Source: Radiobacillus kanasensis (GTDB taxonomy: Bacteria > Bacillota > Bacilli > Bacillales > Amphibacillaceae). Taken from it: a stretch of 64,000 bases of DNA. The DNA lies in contig NZ_CP088020.1 in NCBI RefSeq assembly GCF_021049245.1, positions 874,001 through 938,000 on the forward strand, given 5' to 3'. Positions 52,913-61,449 of this stretch are shown here, one piece after another. A program made the position numbers and the translations under genes. The notes under the pieces are model-generated. The model did no database searches and had not been told where the DNA came from. It worked only from the letters and a program-made list of their open reading frames with translations. How positions within the stretch are numbered: the first letter of the stretch is position 1; every line of letters starts with the position of its first letter.

Positions 52913-53578
52913 ATGGATATAAACTTAATATGGAAATCAGTTCTTATCGTATTAGTAGGAACTTTCCTCCTAAGAATTGCAGGAAGGAAAACTATTTCTC
53001 AGATGACTTTAGCTGAAACTGTAATAATGATTTCTATTGGGAATTTGCTTATTTCACCTATTGCAGAAAGAAGTGTATTGGTGTCCTTTGTAGTTGGAGG
53101 ATTACTCGTAATAACTTTAATTTTGATGGAGTATGGCCAATTGAAATCAGATCGATTAGAGAATCTTATTACAGGTAAATCAACCATGTTAATAGAAAAG
53201 GGTCAGGTGATTGAAAAGAATATTGCAAAAGCTCGAATGACAGTTGATCAGCTTGAAATGAATCTGAGACAGAAAAATGTAACCAAGATTAGTGATATTC
53301 AATATGCAACGTTGGAACCAAATGGACAATTAGGCTTTATCTTGAAGCAGGAATCCCAGCCAGTTACAAAAAAAGATCTTGATAAGTTAACACGGGACGT
53401 GGAACAACTTAAACAAATTTTAGAAAATATAGTCCCCAGAGGTTCTAAGTTAACCAACTTATCTCAGCAAATGAACCCAATAAATCACCAGCTAAAGCAA
53501 TCAGATAGTAAGGAGAATGTTTTCTCAGAGGTGGCGAATAAAGGGCATAAAGAGGGGATACCGAAGCACCTCCAGTAA
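52913..53578 (+). CDS. DUF421 (YetF-like) membrane protein
   Basis: 221 aa from ATG 52913, chosen because AAGGAG (52898-52903) is 9 nt upstream and MDINLIWKSVLIVLVGTFLL is the family's usual N-terminus; a longer frame from 52823 lacks an SD. Three TM helices are followed by the DUF421 domain (TGKSTMLIEKGQVIE, MTVDQLEMNLRQK, LEPNGQLGF). The C-terminal 60 residues are polar and variable. Probably spore-membrane associated, by analogy with its neighbours. Confidence 0.75.
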   Translation: MDINLIWKSVLIVLVGTFLLRIAGRKTISQMTLAETVIMISIGNLLISPIAERSVLVSFVVGGLLVITLILMEYGQLKSDRLENLITGKSTMLIEKGQVIEKNIAKARMTVDQLEMNLRQKNVTKISDIQYATLEPNGQLGFILKQESQPVTKKDLDKLTRDVEQLKQILENIVPRGSKLTNLSQQMNPINHQLKQSDSKENVFSEVANKGHKEGIPKHLQ

Positions 53579-53598
53579 ACAGCCCGGTGTCACAGAAC

Positions 53599-53624
53599 AA
53601 AAAAGCACCCATTTCTGGATGCTT
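53599..53624 (-). terminator. Terminator of the queF-yhhQ operon
   Basis: On the minus strand AAGCATCC-AGAAAT-GGGTGCTT (one mismatch) is followed by TTTT. Confidence 0.65.
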
Positions 53625-53628
53625 ACAG

Positions 53629-54255
53629 TTAATTTGTAATCAAATTGCTGCTTTGTTTTTCTTTTTTTGCTATACGGACTAGCAAATAAGCAATAGGCGT
53701 GTCTACTAAAGCGATGACCAATTTTACTGCATATTGACTCATAATCATCCCTACTAATACAGAATTCGGAACTGTACTGTAAAAAGCAATCGTAATAAAA
53801 GCAGTCGTATCAATTAATTGACTGAACGCAGTGGATGCATTATTCCGTAGCCAAAGCTTTTTCTCCCCATGTTTTTCTTTCAAACGATGGAAAATCAACA
53901 GGTCCAAATTTTGACTTAATAAATAAGCAACAAGACTTGCCACCATCACACGAAAGCTTCCACCTAGAACCGTGGAGAATGCTTGTTGCTGATCAAAAAC
54001 AGGTGCGGATGGAAGCTGAATGGCTAGGTAGATAAAAATAAGCCCAATAACTTGCGTAAAGAAGCCGGCATTCACCGTTTGCTGTGCCGCCTTTTTTCCA
54101 TAAATCTCTCCAATAACGTCTGTAATGAGATACGTAACGACGTACACAATTACAGCTGCGGGAAGCATAATGTTACCGATACTAAATAATTTTACACCTA
54201 AGATATTAGACAATACTAATAAACCTACAAAAAGTGCGTTCAAATAAACCAACAT
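53629..54255 (-). CDS. yhhQ: Queuosine precursor transporter (YhhQ/VUT family)
   Basis: A 208-aa membrane protein with six hydrophobic segments and the family signature YLITDVIGEIYGKKAAQQTV. Family members import queuosine precursors (preQ0/preQ1 or queuine). SD AAGGGATGA before ATG 54255. It lies 45 nt downstream of queF on the transcript led by the preQ1 riboswitch, which supports precursor salvage as its role. Confidence 0.88.
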   Translation of the reverse strand: MLVYLNALFVGLLVLSNILGVKLFSIGNIMLPAAVIVYVVTYLITDVIGEIYGKKAAQQTVNAGFFTQVIGLIFIYLAIQLPSAPVFDQQQAFSTVLGGSFRVMVASLVAYLLSQNLDLLIFHRLKEKHGEKKLWLRNNASTAFSQLIDTTAFITIAFYSTVPNSVLVGMIMSQYAVKLVIALVDTPIAYLLVRIAKKEKQSSNLITN

Positions 54256-54300
54256 TTTAAATCATCCCTTCTTTTTAAGAAAGGAACTAGCTAACCCTCA

Positions 54301-54798
54301 TTAGCGATTATCTATTTTTTCTGGGTACATATCGTGATTCATCATACGATGTTCTGCCATTTGCTCAAACTTCGTTTCTGGCTTTCCGTAATTACAATAC
54401 GGATCGATGGAAATTCCGCCTCTTGGTGTGAATTTCCCCCACACCTCGATGTAACGTGGATCCATGAGATTAATCAAATCATTCATGATGATGTTCATGC
54501 TATCCTCGTGAAAGTCCCCGTGGTTGCGGAAGCTAAACAGATAAAGCTTTAGCGATTTGCTTTCCACCATCTTTTCATCCGGAATGTAGCTAATATATAC
54601 GGTGCCAAAATCCGGTTGTCCAGTTTTAGGACAAAGAGTTGTAAACTCTGGGCAATTAAATTTTACAAAATAATCGCGGTTCACGTGTTTGTTATCAAAG
54701 GTCTCCAAGACTTCTGGTGTATAATCAAAAGCATACGTCGTTGCTTGGTTTCCGAGTAGAGTTAGTTCTGTTAAATCTTCATCTTTTCTTCCTGCCAT
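54301..54798 (-). CDS. queF: NADPH-dependent 7-cyano-7-deazaguanine reductase QueF
   Basis: 165 aa. It reduces preQ0 to preQ1 in tRNA-queuosine synthesis. The catalytic cysteine C56 lies in [13 protein letters not shown] with the conserved Asp D63, and the QueF motif [15 protein letters not shown] is intact. I use ATG 54798 with SD AAGGAGG; an upstream in-frame ATG (54864) lies within the riboswitch terminator. It is the unimodular Bacillus type by size. Confidence 0.93.
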   Translation of the reverse strand: MAGRKDEDLTELTLLGNQATTYAFDYTPEVLETFDNKHVNRDYFVKFNCPEFTTLCPKTGQPDFGTVYISYIPDEKMVESKSLKLYLFSFRNHGDFHEDSMNIIMNDLINLMDPRYIEVWGKFTPRGGISIDPYCNYGKPETKFEQMAEHRMMNHDMYPEKIDNR

Positions 54799-54819
54799 AA
54801 TGAAAACCTCCTTATAAAA

Positions 54820-54850
54820 ATAAAAGAGCCATGCCCCAAGGGACATGACT
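54820..54850 (-). terminator. Riboswitch-controlled terminator upstream of queF
   Basis: On the minus strand AGTCATGTCCC pairs with GGGGCATGGCT, followed by CTTTTATTTTT. It sits between the preQ1 aptamer and queF. Confidence 0.75.
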
Positions 54851-54866
54851 GTAAAATCACTCATAT

Positions 54867-54906
54867 GTCCTTAGTTTTTTATAGAGGGTTTTTGCTAAGA
54901 ACCTCT
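54867..54906 (-). ncRNA. PreQ1-I riboswitch
   Basis: The minus-strand sequence has the class I preQ1 aptamer layout: P1 strand AGAGG (54902-54906), TTCTTAGC loop, CCTCT closing strand, A-rich J1/3 tail ATAAAAAACTAAGGA. This is nearly the B. subtilis queC aptamer. With a terminator downstream it should switch queF-yhhQ off when preQ1 is plentiful. Confidence 0.88.
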
Positions 54907-54984
54907 CCGTCTCGTAACGGATTATCCATATACTCGACTAAGTATAGGGGGCAATGGATTTGATGTCAATGGATTTTAATAAAA

Positions 54985-55021
54985 AAGGAAACAGACCTGC
55001 CTACTTGGGGTCTGTTTCCTT
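54985..55021 (-). terminator. Terminator of the YpzI-like gene
   Basis: AAGGAAACAGACC (54985-54997) / GGTCTGTTTCCTT (55009-55021), with an A-run before it that is a T-run on the minus strand. Confidence 0.85.
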
Positions 55022-55027
55022 CTCATC

Positions 55028-55162
55028 TTAATGCCGTTTGTTCGATCCCTCTACTCGGTTCTTTGTTAATTTCGTAGCTCCACCATAATGCAACGATTGA
55101 TCACGATCTGCTTCGACTTTTCCTTCTTTTCGAAGCTTCTTTTCTTGACGGTCTCTGCCCAT
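55028..55162 (-). CDS. YpzI-family small protein
   Basis: 44 aa, very basic and charged, starting MGRDRQEKKLRKEGKVEADR and ending VEGSNKRH, much like B. subtilis YpzI. SD AAGGAGG before ATG 55162 and a strong terminator 6 nt after the stop. Function unknown; it is probably a conserved small Bacillaceae protein linked to sporulation. Confidence 0.7.
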   Translation of the reverse strand: MGRDRQEKKLRKEGKVEADRDQSLHYGGATKLTKNRVEGSNKRH

Positions 55163-55441
55163 GTTCATTCCTCCTTCAAGCAAAGTTTTGATCGGTATTA
55201 ATGTTCTCTAATGTGAAGGAGATATTCCTTGTAAACCGATTCCACTTTTCACAAGTAATTGGAGTGGCATTAAGATAATGGCTGTTTTTGCTAACCAAGT
55301 GATGTGATATTTCTCATAGAAGGTCTGGTAGCATATCTCTATAATGAAGACAATTTCATGTTATTCTGTCGTTATAAGGTATAATGACATCAATGAGGTA
55401 TAAACATGGTAACTAGGGGAATTTAGTAAAAGTTGGTGGGA

Positions 55442-55855
55442 ATGTTGATACAAGTCATTAAAAAGTCCTTTTTAATCGGTGTTGGATCTATTTCAGTAGG
55501 GTTAGGTATTATGGGGATTTTTCTCCCGCTGCTGCCGACCACTCCGTTTTTACTGTTGGCTGCTTTTTGTTACCTAAGAAGCTCTGAAAAATTATACGAT
55601 TGGCTAATGAATCAAAAGCAATTAAATATATATATTACGAGCTTCCGTAAGGGACAAGGCATACCAATGAAAGCAAAAATTATAAGTATTGCTTTTATAT
55701 GGGCTTCCATTTCGATATCCGTATTTTTTATTAATTATATGCTGATTAGAATCATGCTGATAGCTGGAGCTATGTTTTACACGGTAATTGTCCTTAGGCA
55801 AAAAACGTTAAAAGAATTGCAAGAGGAAGAATGCTTAGAAGAAAAAAAGAGTTAG
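55442..55855 (+). CDS. DUF454 (YbaN-like) inner-membrane protein
   Basis: 137 aa from ATG 55442 (GGTGGG upstream; an in-frame GTG at 55433 overlaps the SD). It has the DUF454 signature: TM1, then GIFLPLLPTTPFLLLAAFCYLRSSEKLYDWL, then two further TM helices near residues 80-125. Function of the family is unknown. Confidence 0.8.
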   Translation: MLIQVIKKSFLIGVGSISVGLGIMGIFLPLLPTTPFLLLAAFCYLRSSEKLYDWLMNQKQLNIYITSFRKGQGIPMKAKIISIAFIWASISISVFFINYMLIRIMLIAGAMFYTVIVLRQKTLKELQEEECLEEKKS

Positions 55856-56001
55856 TTTTGGGGTTTCAATAACAGACATGGATAATCGCATCCAATTTCC
55901 AAATAACAACATCCGTTAATTTTTTGAACGAATTAGTTAATGGCCCTCCCACATTTGTATTCTTTACATATGTTGTGATAAAGAGCGGAGGGGGTGAAAG
56001 T

Positions 56002-56175
56002 ATGGGATACGGTTATGGATATGGCGGCTATGGCTATGGTAAGGGATGTAAACCTGTTGCTGGAGCGTTCACTGGTGGCAACAATGGTTTCATTCTATTA
56101 GTTGTAATATTCGTTCTTCTTGTTATTGTTGGGAACAACTACCCTATCGGTGAGGATTGCCCGCCAGGAAAGTAG
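56002..56175 (+). CDS. YjcZ/SscA-like small sporulation membrane protein
   Basis: 57 aa from ATG 56002 with SD GGAGGGGGTG; in-frame upstream codons lack an SD. A Gly/Tyr repeat (MGYGYGYGGYGYGKG) is followed by one membrane helix (FILLVVIFVLLVIVG). This is the YjcZ-type pattern, whose best-known member SscA aids spore coat assembly. Sporulation expression is inference. Confidence 0.75.
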   Translation: MGYGYGYGGYGYGKGCKPVAGAFTGGNNGFILLVVIFVLLVIVGNNYPIGEDCPPGK

Positions 56176-56191
56176 TAGCAGACAAACAGAA

Positions 56192-56222
56192 AAACAGCCA
56201 TTCCTAAAGGGGGTGGCTGTTT
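56192..56222. terminator. Bidirectional terminator between the YjcZ-like and GNAT genes
   Basis: AAACAGCCA (56192-56200) / TGGCTGTTT (56214-56222). Confidence 0.75.
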
Positions 56223-56646
56223 ATAGTTTCTTTTCCATTATCGTGGATACATCTTTAAATCCCATACTTTCATATAGTTTCTTTGCTCCATTTCCAGCAA
56301 ACACGTTTAATTGAACATCCCCAAGACTACGTTGTTTACATATTAGAAGTGCTTGCTCCACCAGGCGCTTGCCCCATCCTAGCTTTCGATAGGAAGGGAA
56401 GACATACACTTCGGAAATCATCCCTTTCATTTTTTCGGTATAGATATCGAATACATCTCCGAAAATAATCCAACCAACAATCTTACCTTGGTCTATTAAC
56501 ACCAAATACATGCTATTTTCTACAAACTGATCTGATTGTAAATGTTTCGCTTGTTCCACGTATCCAGCGGAGAGCTCGGAAACAATTTGTTTTCCCATTT
56601 GTCTTACAACATGAATCTCTGATGGAGATGCTTTTTTTATCTGCAT
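56221..56646 (-). CDS. GNAT-family N-acetyltransferase
   Basis: 141 aa with the GNAT core: ISEVYVFPSYRKLGWGKRLVEQAL (acetyl-CoA-binding motif A, R/Q-x-x-G-x-G/A-like RKLGWGK) and YESMGFKDV at the C-terminus. SD AGGAGG before ATG 56646. The start codon is enclosed in a 13-bp inverted repeat (56643-56683), so translation is probably structured or regulated. Substrate unknown. Confidence 0.8.
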   Translation of the reverse strand: MQIKKASPSEIHVVRQMGKQIVSELSAGYVEQAKHLQSDQFVENSMYLVLIDQGKIVGWIIFGDVFDIYTEKMKGMISEVYVFPSYRKLGWGKRLVEQALLICKQRSLGDVQLNVFAGNGAKKLYESMGFKDVSTIMEKKL

Positions 56647-56683
56647 ACGAATACCTCCTTCTTTACTAATGGTATTCGTATGC
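56643..56683 (-). promoter_or_regulatory. Hairpin enclosing the GNAT start codon
   Basis: On the mRNA GCATACGAATACC pairs with GGTATTCGTATGC, 13 bp, loop of 15 nt. The start AUG lies inside the 3' arm and part of the AGGAGG SD is in the loop and stem base. Confidence 0.65.
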
Positions 56684-56754
56684 GAGTTATGTGGTACTGA
56701 TAGATACCCATCTGGGATAGTTGAAAGTTTTCGAAATTATAAAGTCTTTAGGAT

Positions 56755-56790
56755 AAAAACTCTGATGAGAGGAGCTCCATCAGAGTTTTT
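56755..56790. terminator. Terminator after psuG
   Basis: AAAAACTCTGATG (56755-56767) / CATCAGAGTTTTT (56778-56790). It ends 2 nt from the psuG stop. Confidence 0.85.
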
Positions 56791-56792
56791 CA

Positions 56793-57704
56793 CTAAATAT
56801 TTTGCAATGCTACGGCAATTTGCCCTGCAACCTCTGCATTATGCTTCACCAATGCGATATTGGTTTCTAAGCTTCGACCTTCTGTGCGTTGTTTTACTTG
56901 GTCGAGAACGAATGGAGTGACATTTTTTCCTGTGATGCCTTGTTCATTAGCATCTTCGATTACCTTGGCAATTAGTGCTTCCATTTCGTCGTAATTCATC
57001 GCAGCTTCTTCCGGTACCGGGTTGGCGATAATGGCTCCACCATTTAGGTCCAGTTTCCATTTTGTATCCAATAATCGTGCTACTTCTTCCGGGGAATCAA
57101 GTTGGAAGTCTACTTTATAATCACTTTCTCGTGTGTAAAAGGTCGGAAAGGTTTCGGATTTGTAACCAACCACTGGTACCCCTTCTGTTTCCAAGTACTC
57201 TAATGTACGGCCAACATCTAAGATGGATTTTGCACCCGCGCAGACAACGGCGACATTCGTTTGGGAAAGCTCGGTTAAGTCTGCAGATACGTCCATGGAA
57301 AGCTCCCCACCACGGTGAACGCCACCGATTCCGCCTGTTGCAAATACTTTAATCCCAGCAAGCTGTGCGGCAATCATCGTAGCGGCAACGGTAGTCGCAC
57401 CGATTTTTCCAGTTGCTAAGATATATGGGAAATCACGACGACTTACTTTTTCAACTGATTGGTTGGTAGCGAATTCCAAAAGTTCTTCCTCGGAAAGACC
57501 GATTTTAATTTTTCCATTCATTAACCCAATCGTTGCTGGTACTGCTCCTTGATTACGGATGATTTGCTCTACGATTTTCGCCATTTCAACGTTTTGAGGG
57601 TAAGGCATCCCGTGTGAAATGATCGTTGTTTCCAGAGCTACGATCGGTTTGTTTTGATCCATAGCTTCTTGGACTTCTTGAGAATATGATAAGTAATTTT
57701 GCAT
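56793..57704 (-). CDS. psuG: Pseudouridine-5'-phosphate glycosidase PsuG
   Basis: 303 aa. It cleaves the C-C glycosidic bond of pseudouridine 5'-phosphate to uracil and ribose 5-phosphate. Family hallmarks: [17 protein letters not shown] near the N-terminus, [30 protein letters not shown] core ([28 protein letters not shown]) and [13 protein letters not shown] use ATG 57704 (SD AAAGGAG), 2 nt after the psuK stop; a longer in-frame reading overlaps psuK. Second gene of psuKG. Confidence 0.92.
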   Translation of the reverse strand: MQNYLSYSQEVQEAMDQNKPIVALETTIISHGMPYPQNVEMAKIVEQIIRNQGAVPATIGLMNGKIKIGLSEEELLEFATNQSVEKVSRRDFPYILATGKIGATTVAATMIAAQLAGIKVFATGGIGGVHRGGELSMDVSADLTELSQTNVAVVCAGAKSILDVGRTLEYLETEGVPVVGYKSETFPTFYTRESDYKVDFQLDSPEEVARLLDTKWKLDLNGGAIIANPVPEEAAMNYDEMEALIAKVIEDANEQGITGKNVTPFVLDQVKQRTEGRSLETNIALVKHNAEVAGQIAVALQNI

Positions 57705-57706
57705 GA

Positions 57707-58795
57707 TTAGGACTCCTTTAATAGGTTTTCTAGGTATTCTTGATTTAATTGTGGAGCAACAGAAGCTTCGGTTTGCAACGTCAAGGAAGCGGCTGCAACT
57801 CCGATTTGACAAGCTTTTTCAAGACTGTGTCCGGCTAATAATCCGTAAGTCACACTTGCGGCAAAGGCATCACCAGCACCTGTGACATCGACAACTTCGG
57901 TTGAAATAGCTGGGATATGGCCAGATTGATCTGAGGAAGCGTAAACCACGCCTTCTGCTCCCATTGTGATGACCACTTGTTGTACGCCACGTTCCAAAAT
58001 ACGCTGACAGGCGGCTTTAGCACCTTGAATGGAAGTAATCGAAATGCCTGCCAGCAACTCTGCTTCATCCTGATTAGGTAGAATTAACGCTACCCCATCT
58101 AAGCGTTTGGGTAGTTTTTTCGTTTTCGCAACGGAAACGGGATCCATATAAAGAGGGATATCCGCTGCTTGGCAACGTTCCATCAAGTAAGCTAAACATT
58201 CAGTTGAAATATTGGTATCGACCATAATGACCTGAGAGTATGCGATATGACCCCACCGTTCCTCAAGCATAGCTGGCGTAAGTTGATCATAGATACTCAT
58301 GTCGGCTAAAGAAACGACCATTTCTCCGTTGGTGTCGATAAGCGCTGTATAGGTCCCCGTTCGCTGAGAAGGGAGGAGCCATACGTGGCTTACATCGATG
58401 CCGTCTTGTTGGCATTTTTCTAAGACGGCTTGTCCTTCTTTATCGTCCCCAACGGTCGTTAGAATCCGTGTTGAAATACCGAGCCGACTCACGTTTTCCG
58501 CTATGTTTCGTGCAACTCCACCAAATGATTCAGAAGTGGAAACGGGGTTGGAAGAGTATAGGCTCACTTTTTCCATTGCCATTGCTTTTCGATCGATGTT
58601 GGCCCCACCGATACAAGTGATGTATGTTTTGTCATTTAAAATATAGGCTCGACCTTTAATTTCTCCTTGATTGGTCAAGCTCTTAATATAATTGGCAACA
58701 GCTGGTCGAGATAAGCCGACTAGGTTGGCAAGCTCTTGCTGAGATATATACGGGTTATGCTTAATGTAACTTAGAATTTGTTGTTCTTTGTTCAT
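57707..58795 (-). CDS. psuK: Pseudouridine kinase PsuK with N-terminal winged helix
   Basis: 362 aa. Residues 1-52 form a winged helix-turn-helix ([23 protein letters not shown]); residues 58-362 are a PfkB/ribokinase-type sugar kinase with IGGANIDRK near the start and the C-terminal [13 protein letters not shown] anion-hole/base motif. It phosphorylates pseudouridine at the 5' position, feeding PsuG. SD GGAGGG before ATG 58795. The HTH suggests it may also regulate its own operon. Confidence 0.9.
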   Translation of the reverse strand: MNKEQQILSYIKHNPYISQQELANLVGLSRPAVANYIKSLTNQGEIKGRAYILNDKTYITCIGGANIDRKAMAMEKVSLYSSNPVSTSESFGGVARNIAENVSRLGISTRILTTVGDDKEGQAVLEKCQQDGIDVSHVWLLPSQRTGTYTALIDTNGEMVVSLADMSIYDQLTPAMLEERWGHIAYSQVIMVDTNISTECLAYLMERCQAADIPLYMDPVSVAKTKKLPKRLDGVALILPNQDEAELLAGISITSIQGAKAACQRILERGVQQVVITMGAEGVVYASSDQSGHIPAISTEVVDVTGAGDAFAASVTYGLLAGHSLEKACQIGVAAASLTLQTEASVAPQLNQEYLENLLKES

Positions 58796-58890
58796 GTCTA
58801 GCCTCCCTCCACCCTTATAAACAAAAGTTTAAATTATTAACAAGTGTTTGTAAAGAGTGTCTTTATCTAGCATATGCTGATGACTAAAAT

Positions 58891-58914
58891 AAAAACCTCT
58901 TCTAAAGGAAGAGG
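58891..58914 (-). terminator. Terminator of the M50 protease gene
   Basis: On the minus strand CCTCTTC-CTTTA-GAAGAGG is followed by TTTTT; directly after the stop codon. Confidence 0.75.
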
Positions 58915-60126
58915 CTAATTTTCAAAAGAAGTTGAGTCCATTAAAATATTGCTTGCTTCTAACGTTTCCATCGAGAAGACAAGGATTACCGCCAATAGCA
59001 GGGCAAGAGCTAAGTAAAGAAGTAAGGAACGTATTTTGGTCGAAAGGGAGGAGACATAATAAGTCTTTACTCGGCTGATTTCCTGATCAACTTCTTCTAT
59101 CTTTTTATTATTTTGATTTAACACGAGGGAAATGATCTCATCTGCCGATCTTTCTGAACCAATTGTACTCACCATTTCATTATTTAAAATAGGCTTTAAT
59201 ATTTTCAGTTCGGCTTCCATCTTTTTTACGGTAGGTTTATTCTTTGGTCTTATGAATAACCCACGAACCATAGGGTCTTGAATCAAAAAATGGTCAACTT
59301 CTTTCTTTCGCTCTTGAAGAATGGTTCGGATGCGCGCGTATTCATTTAATTTGTATTCGAATTCATCTGCGAAAATTTCCTGATCCATTCCTATCTCCGT
59401 TCCTTTTGGGTAGGTGCCTAGTAATTCATTGATGTTATTTAATACTGTTTTTTCATATTTCATCGTTTCCACTTTAATCGGCTCTCTTATTCGATCAATC
59501 CAGGTGATAATACCAAAAATCAGAATGATCATAAGGATCGGATCTGGTGATAGAAACATAAAGGGAATCAATATGAGTAAGCCAATGAACCAGACCTTAG
59601 TCGATAGAACACTAACAATTCGTCCACCATCTAGTGGGGAAACGGGAATAAGATTGAACAGGTTTATTAGTGCACCGAGCTGCATAACGAGTACCCAGTA
59701 TGGATCTTGCGTGAAATAATACAGAGTGACTGCCGGAACAATAGATAATAGACCAGCTAAAGGTCCTCCATAAGCAACGAAAAATTCTGTTTCTGCATTT
59801 TTAATTTTTTTCGGGTCTATTCCAATAGCTGCTCCCATAAACGGAATAAAAATAGCAGGACTCGTAGGAATTTTTTTTATTTTTGCAGCGATTAAATGGC
59901 CCATTTCATGGACAAATATTAAGTAAATGATCGCACTAGCAAATTTCCATCCATAAAGTTGAGCATACGCCCAAAGTGAAACAAACATGGAGGCAAGTGT
60001 TGCAAATTTTCCTAGCTTGAGCAGACCTAATACCCATTTTAATTTGGAAAGGATAAACAACCCAATCGCTAGTAATATGCCCCATGTACCGCGCTTTTTA
60101 GATTTCGGTTGAAATGCTGTTTCCAT
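58915..60126 (-). CDS. Site-2-protease-type M50 membrane metalloprotease
   Basis: A 403-aa multispanning protein. The zinc motif is H73-E74-M-G-H77 (FVHEMGH) in a membrane helix, and the second metal-ligand motif is SPLDGGR with D166. Further TM helices lie near residues 95-105, 115-165, 175-225 and at the C-terminus (380-400). Residues 230-370 are a cytoplasmic helical domain not found in minimal S2P enzymes. SD AAAGGAG before ATG 60126. Substrate (an anti-sigma factor or signal peptide remnant) unknown. Confidence 0.8.
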   Translation of the reverse strand: METAFQPKSKKRGTWGILLAIGLFILSKLKWVLGLLKLGKFATLASMFVSLWAYAQLYGWKFASAIIYLIFVHEMGHLIAAKIKKIPTSPAIFIPFMGAAIGIDPKKIKNAETEFFVAYGGPLAGLLSIVPAVTLYYFTQDPYWVLVMQLGALINLFNLIPVSPLDGGRIVSVLSTKVWFIGLLILIPFMFLSPDPILMIILIFGIITWIDRIREPIKVETMKYEKTVLNNINELLGTYPKGTEIGMDQEIFADEFEYKLNEYARIRTILQERKKEVDHFLIQDPMVRGLFIRPKNKPTVKKMEAELKILKPILNNEMVSTIGSERSADEIISLVLNQNNKKIEEVDQEISRVKTYYVSSLSTKIRSLLLYLALALLLAVILVFSMETLEASNILMDSTSFEN

Positions 60127-60265
60127 GTCGTATCACTCCTTTATACCTATACTACCAGAAAATTGAAATAGCGGAAAAATGTTAAATAATGCTTGATGAA
60201 AAAGGTTACAATTCCAAGCTATAATAAAGTATCTTGACAAGAATAAGTTTTTCAGGCAAAAGGGT

Positions 60266-60988
60266 GTGATCAGCATAGAAAAATATAAAGTTATTGTTGG
60301 CGAGGATAACGTTCATCATATGGAAATCTTGCTGCTTTTTTTAGAGGACTTAACGGATATAGAAGTGGTAGCAGAAGTTGGGGATGGAGAAGAGCTTGTA
60401 AAGCAAACCTTGAAAAGGAAGCCGGACTTCTTACTTGTGGATATTAGTATGCCAAAAATAGATGGGTTATCGGCGATAAAAGAGTGTATGAAAGTACTTC
60501 CGCATCTAAAAGTTATCTTTATCACGGGGTATAGTGAATATGCGGTGGATGCTTTTGATGTGTCCGCCATCGATTATATCGTAAAGCCAATAGAATCAGT
60601 GCGTTTGTTAAGAGCGATTGAAAAAGTGAAACAAGCCATTCATGCGACAAACAGTAATGACTTAGAGAGCGCTCACAGACTTTCGATCAAACAAGGACGA
60701 TGCCATTACTTTATTGATAAGATAGATATATTGTTCTTAGAAAAAGTAGAACATGCTGTCCACATTCATACTAAAGATAAAATTCTTAAAACAACCGAAA
60801 CTTTGGAGCATTTTGATAAAATGATTGGAAAAGCTTTTTTGAGAACACATCGCTCTTATATCGTGAATACCCAACATCTAGATTTCATTGAACGATCTGG
60901 AAAAACCTTTCTTGTTCACTTTAAAGATTATGACAAACATGCTTACGTATCTAGCCAGGGCTGGAAGAAGCATTTCAAAGAAAGATAA
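60266..60988 (+). CDS. Orphan LytTR-family response regulator
   Basis: 240 aa: a receiver domain with acidic pocket E13-D14, phospho-acceptor D59 (LLVDISMPKIDG) and K in YIVKPIE, then a LytTR DNA-binding domain (HTKDKILKTTETL, FLRTHRSYIVN). No sensor kinase gene is adjacent. The start is unusual: GTG 60266 is only one base after AGGG, so a rare ATC or ATA start a few codons later cannot be excluded. LytTR regulators bind paired imperfect direct repeats, often before exported-protein genes. Confidence 0.8.
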   Translation: MISIEKYKVIVGEDNVHHMEILLLFLEDLTDIEVVAEVGDGEELVKQTLKRKPDFLLVDISMPKIDGLSAIKECMKVLPHLKVIFITGYSEYAVDAFDVSAIDYIVKPIESVRLLRAIEKVKQAIHATNSNDLESAHRLSIKQGRCHYFIDKIDILFLEKVEHAVHIHTKDKILKTTETLEHFDKMIGKAFLRTHRSYIVNTQHLDFIERSGKTFLVHFKDYDKHAYVSSQGWKKHFKER

Positions 60989-61142
60989 GTAATTAGTCCC
61001 GAAATTTACGTTAAAGGTCGATTATTCTATCTAATGGATCTGAATAAATAGGTGAACGGGTAAAATTAATGCTTTATCGTTCTTTTTTACAGTCGACAGC
61101 CCTTTGCCCTTTCTTTAAAATGTGCGAGTAGGGGGAAGGACA

Positions 61143-61283
61143 TTGGACTATCTATCGGATAAGGTACTTATTGAAGCTTATAAAAAAGCCGTGACTTTAG
61201 AACTAAGTGAAGAATTTTTAAAGCAAATAGAAGAAGAATTAAAAAAAAGAAAGATATGCTTGATCCTCCTAGAAAAGGAATAA
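61143..61283 (+). CDS. sda: Sda-like sporulation checkpoint protein
   Basis: 46 aa, too short for standard ORF cut-offs. MDYLSDKVLIEAYKKAVTLE followed by EEFLKQIEEELKKRK gives the helical hairpin and LSD-x-LIEAY signature of Sda, which blocks KinA autophosphorylation when replication is disturbed. The start is TTG 61143 with AGGGGGAAGGA upstream. The final ILLEKE replaces the usual short tail. The terminator is 26 nt after the stop. Confidence 0.75.
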   Translation: MDYLSDKVLIEAYKKAVTLELSEEFLKQIEEELKKRKICLILLEKE

Positions 61284-61308
61284 TAGACCAACAAAATCAT
61301 AATCTTAC

Positions 61309-61334
61309 GTCTTTACCTAGTAAAGGCGTTTTTT
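61309..61334 (+). terminator. Terminator after sda
   Basis: CTTTAC (61311-61316) / GTAAAG (61320-61325), CTA loop, then GCGTTTTTT. Confidence 0.7.
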
Positions 61335-61407
61335 ACCGTCTCCTTTTACGGTATTTCCTAGTTAATGAACGACAAGACATAAAATACTACCAAAACCTGA
61401 ATATATA

Positions 61408-61435
61408 TGTTAACCTTTATTTTATTAGGTTAACA
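61408..61435. promoter_or_regulatory. BirA operator upstream of bioY
   Basis: TGTTAACC (61408-61415) and GGTTAACA (61428-61435) form the palindrome bound by BirA-biotinyl-AMP in Bacillus; here the spacer is 12 bp. It lies 14 nt before the bioY start codon. Confidence 0.85.
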
Positions 61436-61449
61436 TTGGAGGGGTTATT

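Noticed and set aside
54799..54864. N-terminal extension of QueF from ATG 54864
   Set aside because: These codons are the riboswitch terminator; the queF SD is directly before ATG 54798.
56669..56920. 83-codon plus-strand ORF near psuG
   Set aside because: It spans the psuG terminator and the antisense of psuG; no ribosome-binding site.
57062..57352. 96-codon plus-strand ORF opposite psuG
   Set aside because: Antisense shadow with no initiation signal.
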